Shown: piece after piece, positions 20,701-33,400 of the stretch
Position numbering within the stretch: position 1 is the first letter of the stretch
Layout: the number at the start of each line of letters is the position of its first letter
Assembly (NCBI GenBank): GCA_935421135.1
Contig: OW285187.1
Span: forward strand, 2,666,001-2,730,000
Source: Bugulina stolonifera
Taxonomy: Eukaryota > Bryozoa > Gymnolaemata > Cheilostomatida > Bugulidae
Direction of reading: 5' to 3'
DNA: 64,000 bases
The notes under the pieces: model-generated
What the model was told of the DNA's origin: nothing
What the model saw: only the letters and a program-made list of their open reading frames with translations
Databases searched by the model: none
Program-made: the position numbers and the translations under genes

Positions 20701-23700
20701 TACATGCAGGTACATTATCATATCTACATGTAGGTAGATTATCATATCTACATGTAGGTACATTATCATATCTACATGTAGGTACATTATCATATCTACA
20801 TGTAGGTAGATTATCATATCAACATGTAGGTACATTATCATGTCTACATGTAGGTACATTATCATGTCTACATGTAGGTAGATTATCATATCTACATGTA
20901 GGTACATTATCATATCTACATGTAGGTAGATTATCATATCTACATGTAGGTACATTATCATATCTACATGTAGGTAGATTATCATATCTACATGTAGGTA
21001 CATTATCATATCTACATGTAGGTAGATTATCATATCTACATGTAGGTAGATTATCATATCTACATGTAGGTAGATTATCATATCTACATGTAGGTAGATT
21101 ATCATATCTACATGTAGGTAGATTATCCTATCTACATGTAGGTACATTATCATATTTAGGTAGATTATATATAAACTACGTATAAATGATATTAAACACG
21201 CGCTCGTTACATGGATAACCTACGCTTGACTCTATAATTGTTGACATTAGTCGAGGCTAGGAGATTCAGTGCTGCCATCTATTGGAACCCAGACAGACAC
21301 TAAACTGAAAGGTCAGGAGGAAAAGGTCAAGGTAAAGCCACCAAAGATGAAAACGAAATCACTTCAGATAGATTTCCCGGACAATGGAGAAGCCTACCCA
21401 AGTTCTTCATTCTTCAGCAGAGCTAGGTATGTAGTCTATGCTACTAGGACTAGGTATGTAGTCTATGCTACTAGGACTAGGTATGTAGTCTATGCTACTA
21501 GGGCTAGGTATGTAGTCTATACTACTAGGACTAGGTATGTGGCCTATGCTACTAGGACTAGGTATGTAGTCTATACTACTAGGACTAGGTATGTAGTCTA
21601 TACTACTAGGACTAGGTATGTAGTCTATGCTACTAGGACTAGGTGTGTAGTCTATACTACTAGGACTAGGTATGTGGCCTATGCTACTAGGACTAGGTAT
21701 GTAGTCTATACTACTAGGACTAGGTATGTAGTCTATACTACTAGGACTAGGTATGTAGTCTATGCTACTAGGACTAGGTGTGTAGTCTATGCTACTAGGA
21801 CTAGGTATGTAGTCTATGCTACTAGGATTAGGTAGATGTGTCTATCTGACTTTATATAATATATTATTACCACAACTATCCATATGTAATACAAATATAA
21901 AGTAAATACAGATATTAATATTACCGGGAGTCTACAACCTCTACTGATGGTATGATTTTGACATTAGGTACCGTTGACTGTATGTATTATGGATGTACAT
22001 TGAGATTTACCTTTATTTTTAGCAATAGTAGGTATTACTGACAGACACAAGTCATATCTATTACCATTAATTCCATTTTAGTGAATGGATTAACTATAAT
22101 TAGTGACTATAGATGCCATCAAACTGTCCCATGTTTCAGATCTCTTACACCGACTAGATACAAGAAATCCAGAAAGGAATCTGCAATTAAGAAGACTCTG
22201 AAACCAGAAATTCGAGTCACTGATAAATCAGCTAATGCAGGTACAAAACGACCCTCCGATGGTTTAACTAGGGGAGATATGAACATATTGAGGACAAATA
22301 TTATTCTCTTTGCTATCACTTTAAATCAATCAAGCCTAAGTGTAGGCAAATACGCAAAGGTGTAAATATTAAATATTTAAGCAAATTCCCCTGACAATGA
22401 CCACCGTTTGTTTATGATTCAGTTATGCTATACGATTCATGGGGAGAAATGAAATGAAGTTCGATAGATTTTCATATTATTCTTTCAGGAGAATGTTCAG
22501 GTAGAGAGACTCATGTAGACATTAAATCAAGACGAGTCAGATCTTCCAGACCAGATGGTCGGAGAAATCATGGCGGTGATCAACACCAACATGCTTCAAG
22601 ATCAAAAGTCAGACGCAGTAAAAGCGATTCTAATGCCAAAACTCGAACAATTACACCTCGTGTTAAATCAGGTGACAAAACAATAACAGCGAGAAAAGAC
22701 CAGCATGAAGGAGATAAAACAAAGGTTAAGTCATCTAAGTCGAAGCAGAAAGGAAATGAACGGCATCTAATAAAGCAAGGGAAATGTACAGCAGAACCAC
22801 ATAATCTGCAACAGACGGGCTCGTCAAACTCTGATGAGAATAAAGAGAAGAGTACAGCAAAAGGGTCCACCAGTAAATTGAAGCAAATGAAAGCAGAGGA
22901 AAAAAGTAAAAGCAAAAAAAGGAAAAAGAGCAATGCAACCAAAGACTGCAAACATGGAGGATCACAGGAAAAAATGAAATCGTCAAAACTAGAAAATGAG
23001 ATATCTAAAGAGAACGAATCAAAGAAGAACCTGGAAGTGAACAACGGGAAGGAGACGCGTACAGATAAGAAGGTGGACTTTAGCACAACTGAAGCAAGAC
23101 TGTTGAATGCTGACAAGATTGTAGTGGATGAAGATGGTACACAGTCTCCTGCGGACTTAGCACAAGGTAAGTTATGCATGTCTTTGTTATGCTATGCAAT
23201 ACAGTTTTATATGTCGTGTTACAAGCAGGGTCATATCTGTAGCAGCCCTCCTGGTTGACCTTGAAATTCACTGATGCTGTTTGTTTAGTGTTAAGTTTTA
23301 TTTCTTTATAATAATAGCCTTAGCACCCTTAGCACTGTGAAACTACAACAATGATGAATAACATAAACATTTAAGCATAGTTATGTAGCTAATATAGAGT
23401 ATGTAATTGATTAGAAATATTAGATGTAAATATACATGTCCATTTATAAATGAAACCATCTAAACACACAAAACATTATTTCCCAATGAGATTTAATAAT
23501 ATGAAGCTAATTACCTTGTTAACACCATCCAGGAGAGTACTAGTATTTGAGTATAACTTGTATAGATATTATAATATGTCTATAGTAATGTTCTAAAGCC
23601 TACATCATTACGGCTAGGCTTCTAAAACTAAAATGAATGATGGTAAAAGACCTCAGATAAATGAAATAGAAAATGATTCATTTAATTGTTGTTGCAACAG

Positions 23701-26700
23701 TAAATCATACGGTGGCAGCGGATCTCTGTCTTGCAATAATGTTCCAATACATGTATTTAGATGTAGGAGGAAACAGGATATAAAATAAGCTTGGGTGGAT
23801 GATTCAAGCAGCCATTGCACAGCAATAAGCAACTTATTAGTGAAATTTTAAATTTACATCTGTAACAAAGACTTCACAATATCCAATCTGATATATTAGT
23901 ACCTAAGTTCCTGTGGTGGAACAAACATAGATACATAGATGTTTCTTTAAACTGTTTTATTGATTATTAGCATAATATACATGTAACTGTTTACTTTTCC
24001 TCAGAACAGTAAATTCATTCTCAACTTTGTTTAGAATCCCCTGAGACCAAAGAGTTGGAGATACTGAAGGATAGAGAGACTGATGTAGAAGTAGAAGTGT
24101 GCATGGAACCCGACACAGCGGCAGAGAAGCCAGATCAAGATATTGGTAAACCTTTTAGTGAACCATTCTTACATACCATTATACCTACAATGTACATGTT
24201 GTATACCACACGTGACTAACATTTTTTCTACATAGATATTCAGTGCATACAAAACCTGATTACACAACATGACTTGCGTTATTTATTTAGCAGTTAAGCC
24301 AAATAACATAAAGAAAAACTACACACCAAAATGACTGATGCAATTTTTTAGTTTAAAATGTAATGAGAAATAGCTTATAATGTGAAGTTGTTCTCTCTCC
24401 ACTTAGGAGAGGACAACTTCCTAACAATTACAAACAAAGTGCTCCCTGTGAAGTCTCACCTAGCATCACTGCTTGTACATGTATGCACATAGTATGTCAG
24501 CAAACAATGACAGCCATACAATTAGTTAATTCACTTTACTAATTGTATGCACTGTCCACTTGGTTACTGTGCGCTATATTAGCCTCGTAGCATTGATCAT
24601 CTATGTCTAGTTCGGGACAGTAGTGTCTTATCACAGCTGACATCAGTTAGAGTGAAACCTAGAAAACAGAATAGGTAGTTAATCATTACTAATCAGCTAT
24701 GTAGACAGGAGAAGGAATAGCTCACAGAACCTGTAGCGCTCACTTATATTCCTTTACTCTCGAACAATTTGGGTTAAAATTAGGTAACACCGCCTTGATA
24801 TATGAACAACTTCTTATTATAAAATAAATTATTGCCCGCATGAAAACTATTCAAATGATCCAATTTCTAAACACATGTTCTCTATCAGATTGAACGGGGT
24901 TACATTAAAAGGCATTGCTATGGAAATTGCCATATCAATATTTTCTTTACAGTCTCAAAAGCTGTAGAGGTGGAGACAGCGGAAGAAGATAAGATGAGGA
25001 ATAGTAAAGCAGACCCTGATGTTACAGACAGACAACCAAATCAAGGTGAGTCATTCACACCTCGAATACAGACATGAGCTTCTGAATGCTCCACATACAA
25101 AGTAGGCTGGGCTGGATGATACTGTGCTGTACCGATTTTCGATGCATTTCCAATTGTTTAGAATCCAGCCTGTAGTCAGAGTGTATATTATAACTTATCA
25201 TACAGAGGAGACAACCCCTGCAGATGTGGAGAAGGGAGAGGAGATGCACTTGGTGAAGGACTTGTCTGAGTGGGAGGGAGAGAGAGATGCTGATGAGATA
25301 CCACCTGGTGACGAGGAGGTCGAGCATATGGAGGGTCTGCTTGCTAGAGACAGTGAACAAGGAGTAGAAGGTGGGTGTGCTAACAATGTATCTCCTTTAC
25401 TGGTGATGAGTGAAATCCATTTTCATAATCTGGTGCTAGCTTACTGAAAGTAAAGAATCGGCTTGAGGGTCGCGTACTGAAAACGCTTGCTCCAAAATTT
25501 AGCTCCTGTTCGAGTCATTGCTGGAGTTGGAGAAGGTAACATTCACCTCTGCACGTGTTCTGACACATGACATGCTCGTAAATACCCCATTAGTTTTCTC
25601 CTCTCCATCTGAAATATATAAACCTTTATATATTTATCTACTTGTATGCTACCATGGAATCCTTCTTCCACTGATGTTACAGTGACTTGCTCCACAGGAA
25701 GTTACTATTGTTTGAACAATGTTGTAGGATTAGATCCTGAACTAATAAAACGGACAGAAGATCAAATATTTGCAAAGATCAAATTTTATAAAGAGGTATG
25801 CCTATATGGTTAGAATAATAGTTTGTAACAAGATGCTTACGACAATTATCGTGCATGTACCATAGTGTTAATAATGGTAATAATGGTTATTCACTGCGTT
25901 TTTAATAGATGCATAGTATGGCCATATTCATGAAATTATGAGTAAAATAACAGAACAATCATATGGTGTTATGTTTGCATGTCAAGGTCTTAGATGGGGT
26001 GAAGAATAAATCGTGGAGTTTGAGAAAAAAGATGAGAATGCTGAAGGAAGCGAGAGAGTACACTGCCAAGTTTGAAGGAAAGTTGAACAAATCAGGGGGA
26101 CCAGGTGATTTGGAACGTTTAAAGGTACATCTGCAGCATAATATACCCCATAAGCAAAAATTATTCTCGTACTTGAGTATCGTGCCTATGTAAAAGATTG
26201 TTGCAAGGATTCCCGAAAATATGTTGCCGTGAAATCTTTGGGGCCGCCCCCTCAATGAAGTAGATAACTCTCAATATCATTGTGAGTAAAATTACAGAAT
26301 ATTTTGAGAAAGTAATGTTTTTTGTACCACAGCTATTGCGTGTAGAGTAACTGCATGTTATGACAGAACTATGAGTCCGATGAGTTGGAAGTAGATAAAA
26401 GTGCTGATAAAAAAGTACAACTCCTAAGAAATGGGTAATGGAAGGTAACAATGTGTCTCTGACAATCTCTCTAGGTACTTGCTGGAAAAGCATCAAGAGA
26501 GCTAGCTAACTACGCAGCGATGTTAGTTCCATGGGAGGAGAAAATCAAGCTGATTGAGAGCTACTTTGGTAGTGTGACAGCCTCGTACTTCACTTTTCTC
26601 AGATGGATTTTCTGGACTAACATCATGCAGGCCATGATCATGGGTGGTATTATAATCGCCCCTGAAGTACTGTTTGGTCCAGATTGGGGAACAGTAGACT

Positions 26701-28768
26701 ATAAGTCAGTTCCAGGTAGGCAGGGAATTTTGAATACTGGACCATTGATTAACAGTATTAGGTTCTCATGTTAAAATCTATGTTACAATTTGGAGATACC
26801 AGATACGCTATGAGTGTGCATATACAACTATTATTTGTAGCGAATGAGACGGCCTCTGCTGCCTACCTATCCAATGCTTGGAACTTTGAAGGATACGTCA
26901 AATATTCTCCATTGTTCTATGGTTACTATTCAAGTATAAAACGATTTTCATCTGGATACCGGATGCCTCTAGCTTACTTGATTGGTAATTTGGCAACATT
27001 TGCTTACAGTTTCATAGCAATTCTTCGACAGATAGCTGCCAATGCCAAAGATGAAAAGGCATCAGACAAAGATGATAACTTCACATTCTCATGGAAAACT
27101 TTCACAAACTGGGATTATATGATAGGCAATTCTGAAACTGCAAAAAATAAATTCAAGTCAATACTAGTAGGCATCCGGGAAAGCATCACTGAACAAAAGG
27201 AAGCTAAGAAAAAGATTAGCAAAAAGTTAAAGTTTTTTCGAATATTAGCCAACTTTTTGGTTATGGTCATTCTGGGAGCCAGCACTTATGCTATTTCACT
27301 GACAGTTAAACGGTCAAAGGAGGTAGAAGAAAGGATTAAAGAGCAAGGACCGGGCTCCGTCAGTGCATGGGAAAGGAATGAAATATCTATCGTCATGTCT
27401 TTGGTGACATCACTCTTTCCGATGCTCTTCGATGTTGTCGCTGGTCTTGAGGATTATCACCCCCGAGTAGCACTACAGTGGTCTCTATATAGAATACTCA
27501 CACTCTATCTCCTTAACCTCTACACACTCTACATTGCACTATATGGTAAAATACAGGATATTCAGGATGCAGCTGACAATGCTAATACGACATATTACGA
27601 AAATTTAAACCTCACAGGAGTTACGTTTTGTTCGGAAAATAGTCATCAGACAAAAATAGTTACTGATAACCCATTTGTTGAAGCGAATATAACAGAGTTT
27701 CGGATCAATGATACCTTTGGTAGAAATGAACAATCATTAGACCTGAATTGTATGGAAAGGTTTAGCCCAGAAACGACTTGTTGGGAAACAATGATTGGAC
27801 AGGAATTGTTCAAGCTCACACTTTTCGATATGGTGACCACGATAGCAATGATTTATGCAACAGAGTTTTTTAGAGCAGTTCTTATTAAAGTTTTCAATGC
27901 TTGCTGGTGTTGGGACTTGGAACGGAATTTTCCAGGTTATGCCACATTTTCTTTGGCCGAGAATTTGCTACATCTGGTATACAACCAAGGAATGATCTGG
28001 ATGGGCACACTTTTTTCACCGGGTTTACCTATATTTAACCTCCTCAAGCTACTGTCGCTGTTCTACGTGAGAGCATGGGCCGTTATGGTTTGCAATGTAC
28101 CAGAAGAAAGAATTTTTAAGGCAGGCAGTAACAACTTTTACCTTTTAATCCTGTTGTTTATGCTTTATGTAGTTATGGTGCCAATTGCCTTTGCAATGGT
28201 ATCTATTAAAACATCCAAAATTTGTGGACCTTTTAGAGACATTCAATTTATGTATTTGGCATTAACAGAATGGATGGATGAGGTGTTGCCTTCAAATGCT
28301 AACACTGTCTTGGGATATATATCATCTCCTGGTGCACTGATACCCATATTTATCCTTCTATTTTTGATTCTCAACTACTTAAAGTCTAACAATGAAGCGT
28401 TAAAAGGAGCAGTCCAAGATCTGAAGAAGCAGCTAAACTATGAGCGTACAGAAGGGAAAAAGAAAGTGTTCAGTATGGCAGATGGAGCTTCAAAACAGAA
28501 GGAAGTCACGAAGCCAAGTAACAATACCAAAGGGAATTCTTCATTAATGGCACTCAAAGCACTGCAACGCATGGGAGCTTTTAAAGAGAAGAACAGTAGC
28601 AGTCAGGCCTCAACTGACTCCACTACACAGATAGTAACAGAGAAAAATGAACAACCCATCTCATTTGGTGCAGCAATAACAGCAACTCAGTTTGTTGCAA
28701 AGATGAGGCGACATAAAAGTTCTGCAACAGAGCTTCAGCCAGATATAACAGCCACAATTGAGGACTAA
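14772..28768 (+). CDS. Transmembrane channel-like protein, TMC1/2/3 subfamily
   Basis: Thirteen exons assemble in phase to about 1384 aa: 14772-14862, 15078-15268, 16004-16177, 21251-21426, 22140-22240, 22489-23166, 24035-24145, 24953-25045, 25206-25370, 25728-25795, 25987-26124, 26475-26715, 26841-28768. Roughly the first 640 residues are low-complexity, Ser-, Lys- and Glu-rich. Exons 11-13 hold the TMC domain: WSLRKKMRMLKEA, PWEEKIKLIESYFGS, then membrane segments, an extracellular loop with N-glycosylation sequons (NTT, NLT, NIT), the signature CWETMIGQE, CWCWDLE, ENLLHLVYNQGMIWMG and a Lys-rich tail. CWCWDLE, the LVYNQGMIWMG block and NVPEERIF..GSNNFY place it with TMC1/2/3, the pore-forming mechanotransduction subunits of hair cells and nematode neurons, rather than TMC4-8. 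The last exon alone carries almost all the membrane core. The amino-terminal exons are supported only by phase, splice sites and open frames, so the start is uncertain. Confidence 0.88.
16311..20479. repeat. 32-bp satellite array with higher-order structure, TMC intron 3
   Basis: About 130 copies of a 32-base unit (TACATGTAGTTCAGTAGACA then tgtggtatattg) over 4.17 kb. Variant units (TAGGACAG, TATTTCAG, and a form with GTGTACATGTACATG replacing the gtatattg part) recur in ordered blocks. TAGGACAG variants near 18568, 18792 and 19016 are exactly 224 bases (seven units) apart. Open frames across it (MSTELHVQYTTCLL-type) come from the repeat. Confidence 0.97.
20688..21165. repeat. 24-bp minisatellite in TMC intron 3
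   Basis: About 20 copies of GTACATTATCATATCTACAT plus gtag, with alternating gtacatt and gtagatt variants. Each copy contains CTACATGTAG. It is separated from the 32-bp satellite by about 200 unique bases. The frames open on both strands reflect a period divisible by three. Confidence 0.96.
21412..21834 (+). repeat. 27-bp in-frame array of repeated 5' splice sites, TMC intron 4
   Basis: Exon 4 ends AGAGCTAG, followed by GTATGT at 21427. A 27-base unit ending ACTAG–GTATGT then repeats about 15 times (donors at 21427, 21454, 21481 and so on). The frame of exon 4 stays open across the whole array, giving a nine-residue RYVVYATRT repeat, so every downstream donor preserves the reading phase. Confidence 0.92.
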
Positions 28769-30257
28769 ATTCAATTACTTATAAAGCTTGGAGATTTGGT
28801 GCAGTGATAGGCTTATACAGATCCTAGATTCCAAGTAATAGGCCTATATGACTGATAAATTCCAACATACTCACTTGAATTCCATGAATCCTTGATTTTT
28901 AATAGATCTTGCTAGGTACTGGGTATGATGGCCTTACTAAAACTATTGGATAACCTAGCAGTTATGCATACCCTGAGAGTTGAATATTAGGCCACCAAAA
29001 CAATGTTGTAAAATTTAATATCATAATGTCGGCTACTAGGCTACTAACGTTAAATAATTCTGACAATGAATATAATTATATGCTCACTTATTGCTGTAGT
29101 CCATAATATATTCGTAATCCACATCTACATGTATAAACAAGTAGGCCTGTATTGTACATGCATTTACACATCTGCATATTTTACTGTAATGTTGAAATAA
29201 TATTGAATGGCATGTAGCTCATATTTGTAGGCTATAATGCATGTAGAGCTAGAGCCTTTTTTATGGCAGCACATTCCTTTCACATAGCAGTTGACTCTAC
29301 AAGTAGGCCTTTTTTAATTATGAATAGTTATATTTCAAAGTTATCTGAATGCAACGCTAGGCATAAAGGTTTGGGGTAATATTGAATGTCTAACATAGAT
29401 ACCCCCTGGTTGTCGTTGGTCACATCTTTAAATGCTTTTGCAAGACAGTACACACATTAACACAAAAAGTAAGAAATGTGTTAGGTGATTAGGTGCCGTA
29501 GAGGCCCCGGTTCACACCCCAGTCAAGGACTAGTATTTTCAAGAATAAATAATTTTTCACGCATGATTTCAACTTTAATTCAACTTAAATTTAGCTACAT
29601 TAAGATTGTTTCGATATCTAACTTCAAAGTTCATAATTGCAGATGCTATATTATATATTTGCTTCTGCATTTTTCATTCAAAAAATAAAATAATATGCTT
29701 TTTCTATTGAGTTTTATGTGTTGTTAAAAAGTTCTCATGTCATCTTGTAAAAACTGGAAAAATATCATCTGGGAGGTAGAAACGTACTCTTCAACACTTA
29801 GAATGTCTCTGTGAAATCTGGAGACTTGACAGGATGACAGGTATACCAACCACTAAGCTGATTGCTGATAGGCTTTGCTTGCAAACCAGCTGAAAATAAT
29901 ACTTTATTAAAGCTCCCCAAGTATTTTAGTCATCCAGTTAGGCTTGTCCAACTCCACTTGCATCGTAGTCTTGTACAAGTACTAGCCTGAGTCAGGTCTA
30001 GTGCAGCAAAGTGCTTCGCGTTTGGACAAGCCACTGCCAGTCAGGGTCAGTAAGTGAGTCTTAGTAAGTAAGACTATCCTATGACCAAATAAATTTCTTA
30101 GTACACTCATAGCAGATAGAATATCTTTCTGCGGTTACCAGAAATAGGCTATAGTTACCTGGTAATGCATAATTATATACTTTATACGTACATTGTATAT
30201 AAAATAACGGACACTAGACTGCACAGTGCATAACAACAAATATTTATAAAATGTGTA
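28769..30257. other. Intergenic region TMC–NOP56
   Basis: AT-rich, no conserved open frame. Contains the TMC 3' end. Near 29485-29530 there is a short GC-richer stretch with a tRNA B-box-like GGTTCACACCCC, too weak to call a tRNA or SINE. Confidence 0.55.
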
Positions 30258-30293
30258 ACCAAGGATAGTAGGAGTACTCCTACTATCCTTGGT
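30258..30293. repeat. 36-bp perfect palindrome upstream of NOP56
   Basis: Perfect inverted repeat of 18 bases per arm with no spacer; left arm ACCAAGGATAGTAGGAGT. It ends 127 bases before the NOP56 start codon, in the likely promoter. Confidence 0.95.
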
Positions 30294-30419
30294 GTAACGT
30301 TGAAACAGGAAGTCGCAAATTTAAGCGTAGAACTTGAGCCGCTGTTAATAGTTTAGCCAATCAGCAACCATTGGGTATTTGCAGCGTTCCGCTATCCACA
30401 TTTTCCAGCAAGAGCAAGC

Positions 30420-33400
30420 ATGGTGAGTTCATTTTTAATTGTGTAGCACCGCTCCAGTATTTTCAATTTCATAATTTGGTGGACCAATCCACCATACTGG
30501 TTACAATGTTATTATCTACGTATCCACAATTTTTTACGTTCTGCTTCATGGCCCAGTTTTGAAACTTTTTCGTTGTACCTCGAAATAATAAAAAGCCTCA
30601 GCCTGCCCATGGTATCGTCTAATGAATTTCATCAATCGTTCTCAATATCAAACATGGTCATCAATTAATCGTTCACAGCTAGTCTTGGTCTGATCTTTTC
30701 TTATTCTATTTCCAGATTCTGAATTTGAATTTCACTCTAAATAATAAATGTAAATAGTCAGGATAGATATAGAAATAATCAATTGTTATTAAATTAATTT
30801 AGCCTATTATATTACTATTTAATATTTTTATTCAGACAATGTTTATTTGAAATTTTTGTTTTCTACCAGTCTAGTTCTCCACCATTCCTGTATCGTAATT
30901 GTATTCTTTGACTCCAGGGTGCACAGAGATTGGTAGTGTTATTTGAGCATGCGACAGGATATGCTCTCTTCACCGTCAAAGAGTTTGAAGAAGTTGGGTT
31001 GATGATACCACAAGTGGAAGCTAGCCTCAGTGATGTTGCTTCCTTTAAAAGTGTTGTATCTCTGTTGTCATTTCATCCCTTTACAAGTGGAACCAACGCT
31101 CTTGACAACTGTAACAGCATCTCAGAAGGTAACCAAACATGAGTTTTTGAAATTTCCTATAGGATTAAACATTCCAAATCTAGGCCTAATGTTTTTTTTA
31201 AAATAACAGTAGGCTAAATGTCTAGATTTATTGAATCGGAAGTTATAAATGGGTTTTTGTTCTTTGAATTAAGAGTTATCTTGCAGATCAAATATTTTGG
31301 TGTCGTTTTTACATCTAAAAGCCTGTTAGTTTATGTTTTAGCATAATGTAATCATCTCTTTGTCCGAACTCCAGTAAAAATATGTTGCATATTCCTCTTG
31401 TACAACTCTTTAACTGGTCTGTGTAGGGATAATCCATGATGATCTGAAAGTATTCCTTCAGTCGAATGTGAAATCTAGTAAGCAGGACAAAGTGATTCTC
31501 GGCGTCTCAGATTCTAAACTTAGTGCATCTATCAATGAAGAGCTAGGTCTTTCTTGTCAACACACTGGAGTTGTACCAGAAATTATCAGAGGTATGTTAG
31601 TACACCAGTAAATGAATCTAGATTTGATGCATAAAATCGACATTCAGAGTAGTTATGTTGTAGAAGGCTATCCTTCAGCTCGTAAGTTCACCATATCTTA
31701 CAGTTAGAAGTCTGCTGACATAAATTGGGAATTGTAGGTATCAGGCTTCACTTCCACAAGTTTGTGAAAAGGTTAACTGAGGTGAACTGTTCCAAAGCAC
31801 AGCTCGGTTTGGGTCACAGCTACTCTAGATGTAAGGTTAAGTTCAATGTCAACAGAACAGATAATATGATCATACAGAGTATTAATCTGTTGGATCAACT
31901 CGACAAAGACATCAACACTTTCAGCATGCGCTGCAGGTACTCTTTAGTCTATTATATCCCATAACAACTTCCATCTGTTCGAAGTAAACTATGGGCCTTT
32001 TACATATTTCTATCAGCTAATGAGCTAAACCAGTCTTACCTGTCGCCATGCTATGAATTCCCTATAGGAGAAGTTGGTAGATTATTTGTAAGGCTGCCTA
32101 CATGATTATTATTAAGTTGTTTAAGCAAGCTCCTAGTTAGCTCACCCAGTTGAGTGGATGGGCTGTATTCGGCACATAGTTGATTTGACAGCACAATCAG
32201 CGACTGTTACATTGTGTTTGTAGAGAGTGGTACTCATACCACTTCCCAGAGCTGGTTAAGATTGTCAATGACAACTACAAGTATGCTAAAGTCGCTGTCT
32301 TAGTGGGAGACAGGAAACAACTGAGTGATGAACAGGTGGAATCGATAGAAGAAGTCTTGGGTGATACTGCACAGGCACAGGCTGTGCTTGCAGCCAGCAA
32401 ATCATCCATGGGTATGCTAATGTTACTTTGTATATTGGCTACATTATACTTAGAACAACTTTGTATTGCAAGAACATAGTTGATGGCTATTCACCATGTA
32501 CGTGTATGCAGTACGTGGAACTATGTAGAAATAAAATATTTGTAATCTTATTTTAGATTTTTGCAGACTTGATATATGTTTTTATGTTTTGTGTATGCAT
32601 GGAGGATATTATATCTATTATTGTTACTGGTGTAGGCCTGCAATGTGACCCCACGCTACTTGTAATATTTCTTAGGGATGGATATTGCTCCACTAGATCT
32701 TATCAACATTGAAAGGTTTGCCAAGAAGGTTGTCTCTCTGGCCGAGTACAGAAAGGAGCTTGCAGAGTATCTACACAACAAGATGGACAGTGTAGCTCCA
32801 AATCTAGCCACACTTATAGGCGACAGTGTAAGTACGCTGTGATATATGTTGCTGATGTGACATGCATCGCTTCCCTTGCAATGTTATAGCAGTTAACTTT
32901 ATTTACAGGTTGGAGCTAGGCTCATCTCACATGCTGGCAGCCTCACTAACTTGGCTAAGTATCCAGCTTCTACAGTACAGATCTTGGGGGCTGAGAAGGC
33001 CCTGTTCAGGTAGGTTATATCCACACCTGCTGTGGTCGGCTACCTGGGCAATTTATGTGCGTACTATTGTGCAGTAGATGCTATGCAGTGTTGAATTCCT
33101 CATTGCCAATATTTCTATGAACAATTATTTACATTGTATATGTTCCTATCTCCATAGCACATGATAGCTCCATTCAGGTCTCATTAGTAACGTTTTGTTG
33201 ATCAGGGCTCTCAAGACCAGGAGCAACACACCCAAATATGGACTGATTTATCACTCTACATACATCAGCCGGGCAATGGCAAAGAACAAGGGAAGAATAT
33301 CAAGATACTTGGCCAACAAATGTTCTATCGCTTCCAGAATCGATTGCTTCGCAGGTAATCTACTCGACCTGCATACCTCCTCTTCCAGTCAGTGTTTGTA

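Noticed and set aside
20659..21185. Open frames of about 165 codons on both strands (HVGTLSYL and LHVDMIIY repeats)
   Set aside because: Produced by a 24-bp repeat whose period is a multiple of three; no conserved protein character and inside a TMC intron.
22580..23179. 199-codon minus-strand open frame
   Set aside because: It lies opposite the Lys/Ser-rich TMC exon 22489-23166; its Phe/Leu/Ser richness is the antisense of AAA/AAG and TCA/GAT codons.
25420..25550. tRNA B-box-like GTTCGAGTC near TMC exon 9
   Set aside because: No matching acceptor stem, A box or anticodon arm could be built around it.
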